From Bacteroidales bacterium (GTDB lineage: Bacteria > Bacteroidota > Bacteroidia > Bacteroidales > Azobacteroidaceae): 57,232 nt of DNA. This document shows, piece by piece, positions 1 to 6,879 of this stretch. The notes beneath the pieces were generated by a model. The model was not told where the DNA came from and searched no databases. It was given only the letters and a program-made list of their open reading frames with translations. The stretch's first letter is position 1, and each line of letters begins with the position of its first letter. The translations under genes and the position numbers were made by a program. The stretch is from positions 1 through 57,232 of the forward strand of contig BHEP01000014.1 in assembly GCA_003851245.1 (NCBI GenBank). Direction: 5' to 3'.

Positions 1-2
1 GA

Positions 3-1166
3 ATAATATTAATGATTGCTATTTGCTCTGCGTATTCATTGCAATGCTTTGCACAAAAAACAATTAATAAGGACGAATTTGATCGTTTAGTAGATTATGC
101 AAACTGCAAATATACTGCAGGATATATCGAGACCCGCAGAAATATTGAAAGTGAAAAAAAAGATATTGTCAGATATGACAATAATATAAAACCAATTATC
201 CAAGGAGCGACTATAGACAAATCTCCTACAATAGATGAGTTTGGACCGCTTTTGGAAAACAATGGCTGGAAAGATACATTTACCAATTTAACAAAAAAAA
301 TCGATGAGAAAAAATCCAAATTTGCTGGTAGCGAAATGTCTCTTGTTGAAGCTGTAGAATTACTTAAATTAGAAAAAGAGCCTTTCGGAGAGCGTTTCGT
401 AAAGATCTTAGAGAACGAGGTTGAAAATTTGCAAAATGAAATATCAACACATTATGCAAATCTTGAAAGAACAGAATCTCAAGCTTTAGAAGAGGTAGTG
501 TCAAATCAAGACAGGGATACTCAAGTAAAACAACTTCAAGACAAATATGACAAGCTTATTGATGATATTAAATGGCTAAAATGGATTTTTGGGGGAGTCT
601 TAGCTCTTTTTTTGATTGCTTTAATTTTTATATCAACAATGATTAAAGGAAGAGAATCTATCATACAAATAGTTCTCAATAGCGGTCGAATTAACAGAAG
701 AATCTCTTCTGAAACAGCTGTTACAACTACAAACTATACCAAATCTTATGCTTTTACAGAAAAAGATATTAATGGTCTTGTTGACAAAGTTTTAGAGCGT
801 TTAAGGTTGAATACGAAAGAAATAAAACCATCACCTCAAGATGTCGAAAATAGCAGTAATTCTATACCCAAAATCAGTGTATTCAAATACCTCAAAGGCA
901 AGAGAGGAAAGGTATTCAGCATAGCTGATAATACTCCTGAGGGAGGCTTCTTTAGACTTTTCAACGAGGAGGGAGAGCTTGCTGATTTTGAATTTTATGG
1001 AAACGAAAAAGAAGCAATAGCAAGAAGAGTATTCCATGATGATATTTGTAATATTATTTCCGGAAATTATGATGCAGGTTCAGTAGAAACGGCTCAAAAA
1101 GGGAAGATAAAACGGGTAGGAGAAAAATGGGAAGTGATAGAACCTATACAAATTAAATTAGTTTAA
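3..1166 (+). CDS. Coiled-coil single-pass membrane protein of the motor operon (5' partial)
   Basis: I do not recognise this family. The first ATG is at 12, but the frame stays open to the window edge and the codons before it are hydrophobic, so the signal peptide probably begins outside the window; cleavage would fall after CFA. Counting from the ATG, residues 15-189 are charged and helical with coiled-coil character, 190-210 form one membrane segment, and 212-384 should be cytoplasmic. The last ~100 residues look like a compact domain (FFRLFNEEGELADFEF, AIARRVFHDDICNII, RVGEKWEV). It ends 3 bp before the ZorA-like gene, so it is almost certainly co-translated with the motor genes. It could sense or transmit a signal across the inner membrane; that role is inferred from topology and position only. 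Confidence 0.75.
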   Translation: MILMIAICSAYSLQCFAQKTINKDEFDRLVDYANCKYTAGYIETRRNIESEKKDIVRYDNNIKPIIQGATIDKSPTIDEFGPLLENNGWKDTFTNLTKKIDEKKSKFAGSEMSLVEAVELLKLEKEPFGERFVKILENEVENLQNEISTHYANLERTESQALEEVVSNQDRDTQVKQLQDKYDKLIDDIKWLKWIFGGVLALFLIALIFISTMIKGRESIIQIVLNSGRINRRISSETAVTTTNYTKSYAFTEKDINGLVDKVLERLRLNTKEIKPSPQDVENSSNSIPKISVFKYLKGKRGKVFSIADNTPEGGFFRLFNEEGELADFEFYGNEKEAIARRVFHDDICNIISGNYDAGSVETAQKGKIKRVGEKWEVIEPIQIKLV

Positions 1167-1169
1167 GAT

Positions 1170-2672
1170 ATGCATTATAATATAATCACATTTGTAATTC
1201 TTGCCATTGTTTTTTTGCAGTTTAAGATGTTTTTGTCAAGCAAAACAAAAATAGGTGTTTTTAAGAAAATTTTCCCGCAAGGAAAAGAAAGTTTTAGCCT
1301 AGGAAAGCATACCAAAAAAGAAGATACGTCAATAGTTAGTCATCATAGCAACTCGGTATTAGCAGAAATTATTAATTCCATAAACAACTACCTTCACAAG
1401 AACAAGGGAGCTGTTAGCGATTTTCATTTGATGAAAGATATTGTCGATCGAAATTGCGACAGTTTAGAAGAAGAAATTGATGCTCAAATACCAATACCCT
1501 TGTATTTAGGCTTGGTGGGAACTATGTTGGGAATTCTCATTGGAATTGGATTTTTAGTATTTACAGGGAGTCTAAACGAATTACTTGATCCATCTTCAGC
1601 CTCTACAGATGGGGAAGGTATAACAGAGCTTTTTGGCGGAGTTGCCTTAGCTATGATAGCCAGTATCACTGGTATAATATTAACAATATTTGGGACATAT
1701 TTTGCTAAAAATGCAAAAAAAGATACTGAAAAAGGGAAGAATATTTTTTTAAGCTGGATGCAAGCAGAATTATTGCCAGAACTTTCTAGTGACACCACAG
1801 CTGTTTTAGAAAAAATGACAAGGAATTTACAAGGTTTTAACGAAACCTTTTCGGGAAATACCCATGAATTAAGAGAAACCCTTAAGACGGTAAACGAATC
1901 GTATCATCAGCAAACGAAATTAATGCAGTCGATTAATCAGTTAAAAATCACAAGTCTTGCAGCGGCAAATATTGAAGTTTATGAAAAATTAAAAAATTGC
2001 ACAGATGAAATCGGCATGTTTTCTCAATATTTAGAGAAGGCTAATGATTATCTGAAGGGTATTACCGCTTTAAATCATAAACTAGATGATTACGAAAGTC
2101 GCACGCAAATTTTAGAAAATGCCGGTAATTTTTTTGCAAAAAACGAGAAATGGCTTGCCGACAATATAGATAGTGCAAATTTAGAAACAAAGGGTTCTTT
2201 GCGAAGGTTTAACGAAGGGATGGAGGCTTCCCTCAGCAAAATTCAAGAGTCCCTTGGTGCTCAGCTTTTAGCGTTTAATAGCTCAATGCGCTCCCAGCAG
2301 GATTTGTTAAAGGAAACGCTCAAAGAGCAAAATGAAGCTTTGAAAGGGAAATCCCAAGAAATAAGCATGATCGTAGACGAAATCAAAAACTTGAGCGCAG
2401 TAAAAACAAGTATCTCTAATTTCGAAAGCACAACTAGTATTCAGAATAAAAAGATAGACGACTTAGTAAATGCTATTCAAAAGCTAACTAAAATTAAAAC
2501 AGCAGAGAAACCCAAGCTAGAAATCCCTCAATGGGAACCCAAGCTAGAAATTCCTCTATGGCTAAAAGCAACAATAGTTACGGTAGGTGGAATAATATCA
2601 GTAAGCTGTCTTGCTATATTAGTCCCCTTATTAATAGAGTGGGTATCTAACCTTATAAAGTGGTTATTCTAA
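1170..2672 (+). CDS. MotA/TolQ/ExbB-family channel subunit, ZorA-like, with long coiled-coil tail
   Basis: This is probably the ion-conducting stator subunit of a motor like MotA or Zorya ZorA. The protein has 500 residues. Membrane segments fall at about 4-20, 109-132 (LGLVGTMLGILIGIGF) and 152-178 (LFGGVALAMIASITGIILT); the last two carry the Gly/Ala-rich pattern of MotA/TolQ/ExbB channels. Residues 180-460 form a long coiled-coil tail, as in ZorA. A fourth hydrophobic segment at about 466-490 ends the protein, which I would not expect in a canonical ZorA. The next gene starts inside this stop codon (TAATG), so the two are translationally coupled, which fits subunits of one complex. ExbB and TolQ are less likely because the tail is long and the partner has an OmpA domain. 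Confidence 0.8.
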   Translation: MHYNIITFVILAIVFLQFKMFLSSKTKIGVFKKIFPQGKESFSLGKHTKKEDTSIVSHHSNSVLAEIINSINNYLHKNKGAVSDFHLMKDIVDRNCDSLEEEIDAQIPIPLYLGLVGTMLGILIGIGFLVFTGSLNELLDPSSASTDGEGITELFGGVALAMIASITGIILTIFGTYFAKNAKKDTEKGKNIFLSWMQAELLPELSSDTTAVLEKMTRNLQGFNETFSGNTHELRETLKTVNESYHQQTKLMQSINQLKITSLAAANIEVYEKLKNCTDEIGMFSQYLEKANDYLKGITALNHKLDDYESRTQILENAGNFFAKNEKWLADNIDSANLETKGSLRRFNEGMEASLSKIQESLGAQLLAFNSSMRSQQDLLKETLKEQNEALKGKSQEISMIVDEIKNLSAVKTSISNFESTTSIQNKKIDDLVNAIQKLTKIKTAEKPKLEIPQWEPKLEIPLWLKATIVTVGGIISVSCLAILVPLLIEWVSNLIKWLF

Positions 2673-3382
2673 TGTCAAAAGTGAAAAAAGAATCATTTTT
2701 TTGGACAAGCTATTCTGATTTAATGACAAGTTTGTTTTTTGTAATGCTTGTACTGTTCGTGTTAACCATTGTTATGTTGCATAAACGAATGGTACAATTA
2801 GAAATAGCCGAAAATCTAGCGCAAGAGCAAATAGATAAAATAGCCGAAAATCTAGCGCAAGAGCAAATAGATAAAATAGCCGAAAATCTAGCGCAAGAGC
2901 AAATAGATAAAATAGAAGAAATAGAACAAGCCACAAAAGATATAGACCCAAACTATTTTATATATAATGACGAATACAAGAAACATATATTAAACATAAA
3001 TGTAAACTTTCCAAGTGGAGTATCAGATATGAATTCAATAGATACTACTACACAAGAGAAGTTAATCGAAGCTGGGAGGGTTATTCAAGGTTTGATAGAG
3101 GAAAAAACAACGAAATATGGCATACAATATCTACTCATAATTGAAGGGCAAGCTTCAAGAGACAACTATGCGAGAAACTATGAACTTAGCTATGCTCGAG
3201 CATTGAATCTCAGTCATTTTTGGAAAGAAAATGGCCTGGATTTTGGAAGTAATTGTGAACTCTTAATATCTGGAATCGGTACAGGAGGAGTCATGCGCGA
3301 GAAAGAAGAACTAAAGAATCAACGCTTCCTAATACATATCATCCCGAAACCAGGTATCATAGAAGCAAGCAAAAATAAATAG
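2672..3382 (+). CDS. MotB/OmpA-family subunit, ZorB-like
   Basis: This is the peptidoglycan-anchoring partner of the ZorA-like channel. I chose the ATG at 2672, which overlaps the upstream stop, over the in-frame GTG at 2660. Residues 10-40 contain a short cytoplasmic start and one membrane helix (WTSYSDLMTSLFFVML); Asp16 sits where MotB and ZorB carry the proton-binding aspartate. Residues 45-80 are three identical 12-residue repeats (IAENLAQEQIDK) forming the periplasmic linker. Residues ~100-230 are an OmpA-like domain with the family pattern EGQAS, NYELSYARA and NQRF. A MotB-type protein in a phylum without flagella, next to a ZorA-like gene, points to a Zorya-related motor. Confidence 0.82.
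   Translation: MSKVKKESFFWTSYSDLMTSLFFVMLVLFVLTIVMLHKRMVQLEIAENLAQEQIDKIAENLAQEQIDKIAENLAQEQIDKIEEIEQATKDIDPNYFIYNDEYKKHILNINVNFPSGVSDMNSIDTTTQEKLIEAGRVIQGLIEEKTTKYGIQYLLIIEGQASRDNYARNYELSYARALNLSHFWKENGLDFGSNCELLISGIGTGGVMREKEELKNQRFLIHIIPKPGIIEASKNK
2804..2911 (+). repeat. Three perfect 36-bp in-frame tandem repeats in the ZorB-like linker
   Basis: The copies at 2804-2839, 2840-2875 and 2876-2911 are identical at every base and encode IAENLAQEQIDK three times. They lie just after the membrane helix of the ZorB-like protein. The lack of any synonymous difference implies recent or ongoing copy-number change. Because the unit is a multiple of three, gain or loss would change linker length without breaking the frame. 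Confidence 0.95.
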
Positions 3383-3385
3383 AGA

Positions 3386-4033
3386 ATGCTACGAATGAGA
3401 TTCACATTACATATCATACTTGTTATTATTCTATTCACATCATCCTCTTGTGTACGAAAATCAGGGAGAAAGGAGTTTGCGACTAACAAATCAGAAAGCC
3501 AGATAGAGAATAAGGAAAGGCGAGATGTTGCGAGTGCTGAAAGGGAATCGGAGACTTCAATGCAATCAAGCGCTAAATCGGGAAATAAAGAAAGATTTCT
3601 GCAAAAGCAAGAGCAAAAATATGATTACTACGTACAAGTTGTAGGTGTTTCTGATGGCGATACTTTCGATGGGCTAAGTCAGGAGAAAATAGAAATACGC
3701 TTTCGTATTTATGGTGTTGATGCACCGGAAAAGAAACAAGCTTTTGGTAATAAGTCAAAACAATATCTCTCGGACTTAATATATAATAAGAAAGTTGGAC
3801 TAAAGGTTCAGAAAAAAAGAGATGGATTTGGTCGCCCAATCGTATGGGTGTATACTTCTGACGGCAAAGATATTGGAGCCGAAATGTTGAAAGCGGGTAT
3901 GGCATGGCATTTCAAAAAATATGACAAGTCGAAAGAATATCATGGCTTGGAAAATACTGCAAGAAAAAATAGAGTAGGTCTATGGAATGATAGCAATCCT
4001 ATAGCTCCCTGGGATTATAGGAAGAAAAAATAA
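3386..4033 (+). CDS. Staphylococcal-nuclease-like (thermonuclease) lipoprotein
   Basis: The protein is an exported nuclease of the SNase family. The N-terminus is hydrophobic and ends in a lipobox, with SSSC placing the lipidated Cys at residue 22; a second ATG at residue 4 is an equally good start. Residues 23-78 form a charged, low-complexity spacer. The SNase domain covers ~80-213. By comparison with S. aureus nuclease, D92 (SDGDTF), R107, D112 and E115 (RIYGVDAPE) and R150 (GFGRP) correspond to D21, R35, D40, E43 and R87, so the active site looks complete. The gene starts 3 bp after the ZorB-like stop and is probably in the same operon. That makes an extracytoplasmic nuclease the likely partner of the motor, although it could be a passenger gene. 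Confidence 0.85.
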   Translation: MLRMRFTLHIILVIILFTSSSCVRKSGRKEFATNKSESQIENKERRDVASAERESETSMQSSAKSGNKERFLQKQEQKYDYYVQVVGVSDGDTFDGLSQEKIEIRFRIYGVDAPEKKQAFGNKSKQYLSDLIYNKKVGLKVQKKRDGFGRPIVWVYTSDGKDIGAEMLKAGMAWHFKKYDKSKEYHGLENTARKNRVGLWNDSNPIAPWDYRKKK

Positions 4034-4073
4034 TTAATACCCCATAACTAGAGAACTCATCAAATTAATATCG

Positions 4074-4081
4074 TAAATTTG
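4074..4081 (+). promoter_or_regulatory. Bacteroidota -7 box (TAAATTTG)
   Basis: TAAATTTG matches the TAnnTTTG consensus and lies 20 bp before the ATG of the truncated gene at 4102. It suggests that this gene has its own promoter, separate from the upstream motor operon. Confidence 0.45.
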
Positions 4082-4101
4082 AGCTCTTAATAATTTTCAA
4101 T

Positions 4102-4209
4102 ATGAAAAAAACATCCGTTCTAAAAAAATACATCATACTTGCATTCTCATGCCTTTCGTGCTTGAGCACACAGAGACAAGACTCTTTGCAGGTAGACTTA
4201 TTATATTAG
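4102..4209 (+). pseudogene. 5' remnant of an exported lipoprotein gene cut by the IS element
   Basis: A start codon at 4102 opens a 35-codon frame with a basic start and a hydrophobic stretch (KKYIILAFSCLSC), typical of a lipoprotein or secreted-protein signal. The frame stops at a TAG at 4207-4209 that straddles the junction: its G is the first base of the IS. The rest of the gene is not found beyond the IS, where integrase sequence begins instead. The remnant is too short to identify. It follows the nuclease by 68 bp and has its own -7 box, so it may once have belonged to the same locus. Confidence 0.6.
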
Positions 4210-4225
4210 GGTCTGCTGAAAAACC
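4209..4225 (+). repeat. IS left terminal inverted repeat
   Basis: GGGTCTGCTGAAAAACC is the inverse of the right end at 5841-5857 except for the last base, and marks the left end of the IS. Confidence 0.85.
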
Positions 4226-4274
4226 CTCAATCTCTTGTTTATAAGGTTATTTACCTCTATATTTGTGCAATTAA

Positions 4275-5819
4275 ATGCAAGAAAAAATGGCAAAACAGTG
4301 TAAAAGTCGTGCATATACCCCTACTTATGAGAGTTCTAAACAGCTCACATTGGAAGGTTTTGAACATCCTTTCGAACGCTCCTTGAACCTTGACAACCGT
4401 TGGGTAGTTCTATCTCACCTGATTCCTTGGGACGAATTGGTTGGGGTCTATAACAAACATGTGGGAGAGTAGCGTACAGGTCGTCCCGCTTTGAGTCCCC
4501 GGCTTATCATGGGTTCGCTGATCATCAAATATATGTGTAATCTGGACGACCGCGAAACCGTCGCTCAGATTTCAGAGAACGTCTATATGCAATACTTCTT
4601 GGGCTATTCTAGTTTTAGCAATGAAACTCCCTTTGATGCTTCCTTGTTTGTGAGTTTGCGTAAGCGCTTGGGTCTTGATGCCATCAATGCCTTGAACCAG
4701 CGTATTGTTGAGCTGAAAGTAACTTTGGAGTCCCCTGTGGAGAAGGTTGTCGATAAAACAGATAAGGGTTCTCAAGACGACAACTCAGGTCTTGATACTA
4801 CTGATAAAAAGGATTCACCCCATCGCGGCACTGTTATCTTTGATGCCACGGCTAGTGCCCAAAACATAGCCTATCCAAGCGATTTAAACCTACTCTCGGA
4901 TGCCTGAGAAGTATCCGAACGCCTCATTGACCAACTTTATGACCCGCTTTTACATGGAGCCAAACCTCGCACCTACCGCCAGATTGCCCGCAAGACTTAT
5001 TTGGCTACTGCTCAAAAGAAAACAAAGGGAAAGAATGTTATTCGTAGAGCTGTAAAACAACAGCTAGACTACCTCAAACGAAACCTAAGTCATATTCACC
5101 GTTTACTGGATGCTTTTTCTACCTTACCCTTTAACAAGAGGGATAGGAAATACTTCTACGTAATCCAAACCCTGTATGAACAACAACTGGAAATGTACCT
5201 GCAACGAAAGCATAGCATTGCAGATCGCATAGTAAGCATTCATCAACCGCACGTACGTCCCATTATCAGGGGAAAATCGCAGGCCAAAGTTGAGTTTGGG
5301 GCCAAACTCCATGTGACGTGGATAGATGGTATCAGTTTTCTGGATGAGCTTAGCTGGGATCCCTTCAATGAGGGTAGTCACATGGAACAATATGTTGAGC
5401 AATACCGAGAACGATTCGGCTGCTACCCTAGAGAAGTTTTGGCTGACAAGATTTATTGCACCCGCGCTAATCGAGACATGCTAAAGCACAAGGATATACA
5501 CTTAAGAGCTAAACCCCTAGGAAGACCATCGGCAGCGCCAATTCGCGTAAGTCCAGGAGAACGTAATGCGATTGAAGGAAAATTTGGACAGGCTAAAACG
5601 GCATATGGATTGAATTGTGTCAAGGCTAGACTAGCCCAAACAAGCGAATCGTGGATTGCGGGCATCTTCTTGGTGCTTAACCTCGTCACATTGGCGGGAG
5701 CGGCACTCCCGTGTCTATTAATCAAAGGGTGTTTGAGTTTTTCAGCAACTATCCAAAAGAAGATTGATCAGATTATAATGTATTATAGAATCTATTCAGA
5801 CTGCTCAGTTAAAAGTTAA
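4275..5819 (+). pseudogene. DDE transposase with two in-frame stop codons
   Basis: The 514-codon frame is continuous from 4275 to 5819 but is interrupted by TAG at 4470-4472 and TGA at 4905-4907. Everything between the stops stays in the same frame and keeps family sequence: an N-terminal DUF772-like region (GRPALSPRLIMGSLI), the first catalytic Asp in VIFDATA, the second in VLADKIYC, and the Glu in NAIEGKFGQAK. Restoring the stops by single C-to-T reversals would give Gln and Arg, both plausible (the second in LSDAREVSE). A functional enzyme would need both repaired or read through, so the IS is probably immobile unless helped by another copy. Confidence 0.88.
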
Positions 5820-5840
5820 ATCGATAATATGGGGTCGCTG

Positions 5841-5857
5841 AGTTTTTCAGCAGACCC
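5841..5857 (-). repeat. IS right terminal inverted repeat
   Basis: This is the reverse complement of the left end with one mismatch at the inner base. It lies directly against the integrase remnant. Confidence 0.85.
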
Positions 5858-6355
5858 TAAATAGACATCAGACAGATTGTACTTACTTTTAACAAACGAT
5901 GCCATGTGTTTTCGTGTAACCTCATACTTCTGGTAGGTTGCTTTCGCTTTAGTTTTGCCGATAAGGCTGAAAACATCGGCGTTGTGCTTTTGGAATAATT
6001 CTAACAGCATTTCATGCTTAGAATCAAGACCGAGAAAAGAGTTTTTAACCTTCTCTGAGGTAACATTACTTTCTCGCTCCTGTAGGTCTCGATAAATCTT
6101 GAATATTGTTGCCTTAGTGGTGTCAATAAGAGAATTTATTGCCATCACCTCTTTTGTACGCCCAATTGCCTTACCTAAATTAGTATCCCAATAACTAGGG
6201 GCAATATCGGCTTTCATTCCGAAACGGGATTCCTGTCCGTCAACTGTAATTCGGCAGAAAAGGGGTACGTTAATTACAAACATAAGTTTATTAATTGTAA
6301 ATGAGCTATATACAGGGTAGACAAATGACGACAGAAGGTAGACAATCTTGGACAA
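5858..6355 (-). pseudogene. Tyrosine integrase, N-terminal remnant
   Basis: The reading frame on the minus strand gives about 165 residues resembling the arm-binding and SAM-like core-binding domains of Bacteroidota phage or transposon integrases (CRITVDGQESRFGMKADIAP, then KATYQKYEVTRKHMASFVKSKY). It runs straight into the IS, so the C-terminal catalytic domain with its R-H-R-Y residues is absent. The upstream start is also poor: only a TTG at 6355, or an internal ATG, and the N-terminal strand seems about ten residues short compared with intact relatives. It reads away from the tRNA-Ser gene 175 bp upstream, the usual place for the integrase of a tRNA-targeting island. It should be inactive. 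Confidence 0.75.
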
Positions 6356-6405
6356 TTCGTAACCTGAGGTTTATTTCCTACTCAGGTTACGAGTTAGGTT
6401 ACGAA
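6356..6405. repeat. Nested inverted repeats between integrase and tRNA-Ser
   Basis: GTAACCTGAG at 6359-6368 pairs with CTCAGGTTAC at 6381-6390 around a 12-base loop. In addition TTCGTAACCT at 6356-6365 is the exact inverse of AGGTTACGAA at 6396-6405. The same core motif therefore appears three times within 50 bp. Such arrays next to an integrase gene often serve as arm-type recombinase sites or excisionase/operator sites; that role is inferred from position. Confidence 0.6.
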
Positions 6406-6461
6406 TCTTTGTCAATTACTGCCTATTTACTGTCTTTTAACCCGGACAAATCGCTAATAAA

Positions 6462-6493
6462 AAACCCTACAATATGCTGATATTGTAGGGTTT
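6462..6493 (-). terminator. Terminator of tRNA-Ser
   Basis: A perfect 14-bp stem (6462-6475 with 6480-6493) closes a 4-base loop. On the minus strand it is followed by a T run, so it should end transcription of the tRNA gene at 6614-6530. Confidence 0.75.
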
Positions 6494-6529
6494 GTCTAAC
6501 TTTTGGCTGGTTTTGTCCAGACCTGTCAG

Positions 6530-6614
6530 CGGAGAGAGAGGGATTCGAACCCCCGGTACCTTACAGTACAATAGTTTTCAAGACTACCGCAATCGACCAC
6601 TCTGCCATCTCTCC
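6530..6614 (-). tRNA. tRNA-Ser (anticodon UGA)
   Basis: The minus strand folds into a class II tRNA. The acceptor stem is GGAGAGA with TCTCTCC, there is a D arm, and the anticodon stem encloses CUUGAAA (anticodon UGA). A long variable arm pairs GTAC with GTAC, and the T arm contains GGTTCGAATCC. The discriminator base is G and CCA is not encoded. Its 3' end points to the integrase remnant, which marks it as the probable attachment site of the accessory region on the left. Confidence 0.95.
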
Positions 6615-6767
6615 ATTACGTCTATGCCTTATTTCTAAAGCGATGCAAAGGAACGACTTTTTTTTTACATTTCAAAATTTACGGGGGACTTTTTTGTCTG
6701 CAGCACATTTTTTTTGCTCAAAAATGGGTTTTTCTGAATTAGGGGACTTCTTTACACTATTTTATGG

Positions 6768-6775
6768 TACTTTTG
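6768..6775 (+). promoter_or_regulatory. -7 box for the thioredoxin/Wzi operon (TACTTTTG)
   Basis: TACTTTTG fits TAnnTTTG and lies 104 bp before the thioredoxin ATG. The implied ~95-base leader has no obvious riboswitch; it could encode an 11-residue peptide ([11 protein letters not shown]), which I do not call as a gene. Confidence 0.45.
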
Positions 6776-6879
6776 CGTTGGAGAATAACGAAATAGAAGA
6801 CTTGGTGAAGATGAACTTGAAAGAAATCTCCTTCTGTGAGTTTTAAAATTAAAATATAAGAATAATAAAATATACAGAC

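Larger units (their letters stand above)
4209..5857 (+). mobile_element. IS element of the IS5/IS1182-like type, decayed
   Basis: The element is 1,649 bp. Its ends are near-perfect inverted repeats (16 of 17 bases, GGGTCTGCTGAAAAAC) at 4209-4225 and 5841-5857. A TA dinucleotide flanks each end (4207-4208 and 5858-5859), compatible with a 2-bp target duplication but weak evidence because TA is common. The single gene inside is a DDE transposase with two stop codons. The flanks do not rejoin into one gene: a lipoprotein gene stops on the left and an integrase fragment begins on the right. This suggests the insertion was followed by a deletion, perhaps by recombination between two IS copies. Confidence 0.85.
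1..6529. mobile_element. Right end of a decayed integrative island at tRNA-Ser
   Basis: Accessory genes, a broken IS and an integrase remnant lie between the window edge and the 3' end of tRNA-Ser(UGA), while core genes begin directly on the other side. This is the layout of an integrative element in a tRNA gene. No second copy of the tRNA 3' end was seen between 1 and 6529, so the other boundary is outside the window or lost. The extent to the left is unknown, and membership of the motor operon in the island is an inference. Confidence 0.5.

Noticed and set aside
1170-3382. Flagellar MotAB, TolQR or ExbBD
   Set aside because: There is no flagellar or Tol/TonB context. ExbD and TolR lack an OmpA domain, and the long coiled-coil tail matches ZorA better.
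4275-5819. Stop-codon recoding explaining the in-frame TAG and TGA in the transposase and the TAA at 35367
   Set aside because: All three stop codons also end normal genes in the window, and the three interruptions use three different codons. Nonsense mutation or sequence error is simpler.
5858-6355. Functional integrase
   Set aside because: The catalytic domain is missing, the start is unclear and the frame runs into the IS.
6643-6846. 67-residue frame before the thioredoxin gene
   Set aside because: It overlaps the probable promoter and leader, is Phe-rich and has no signal or domain; it is likely noncoding.
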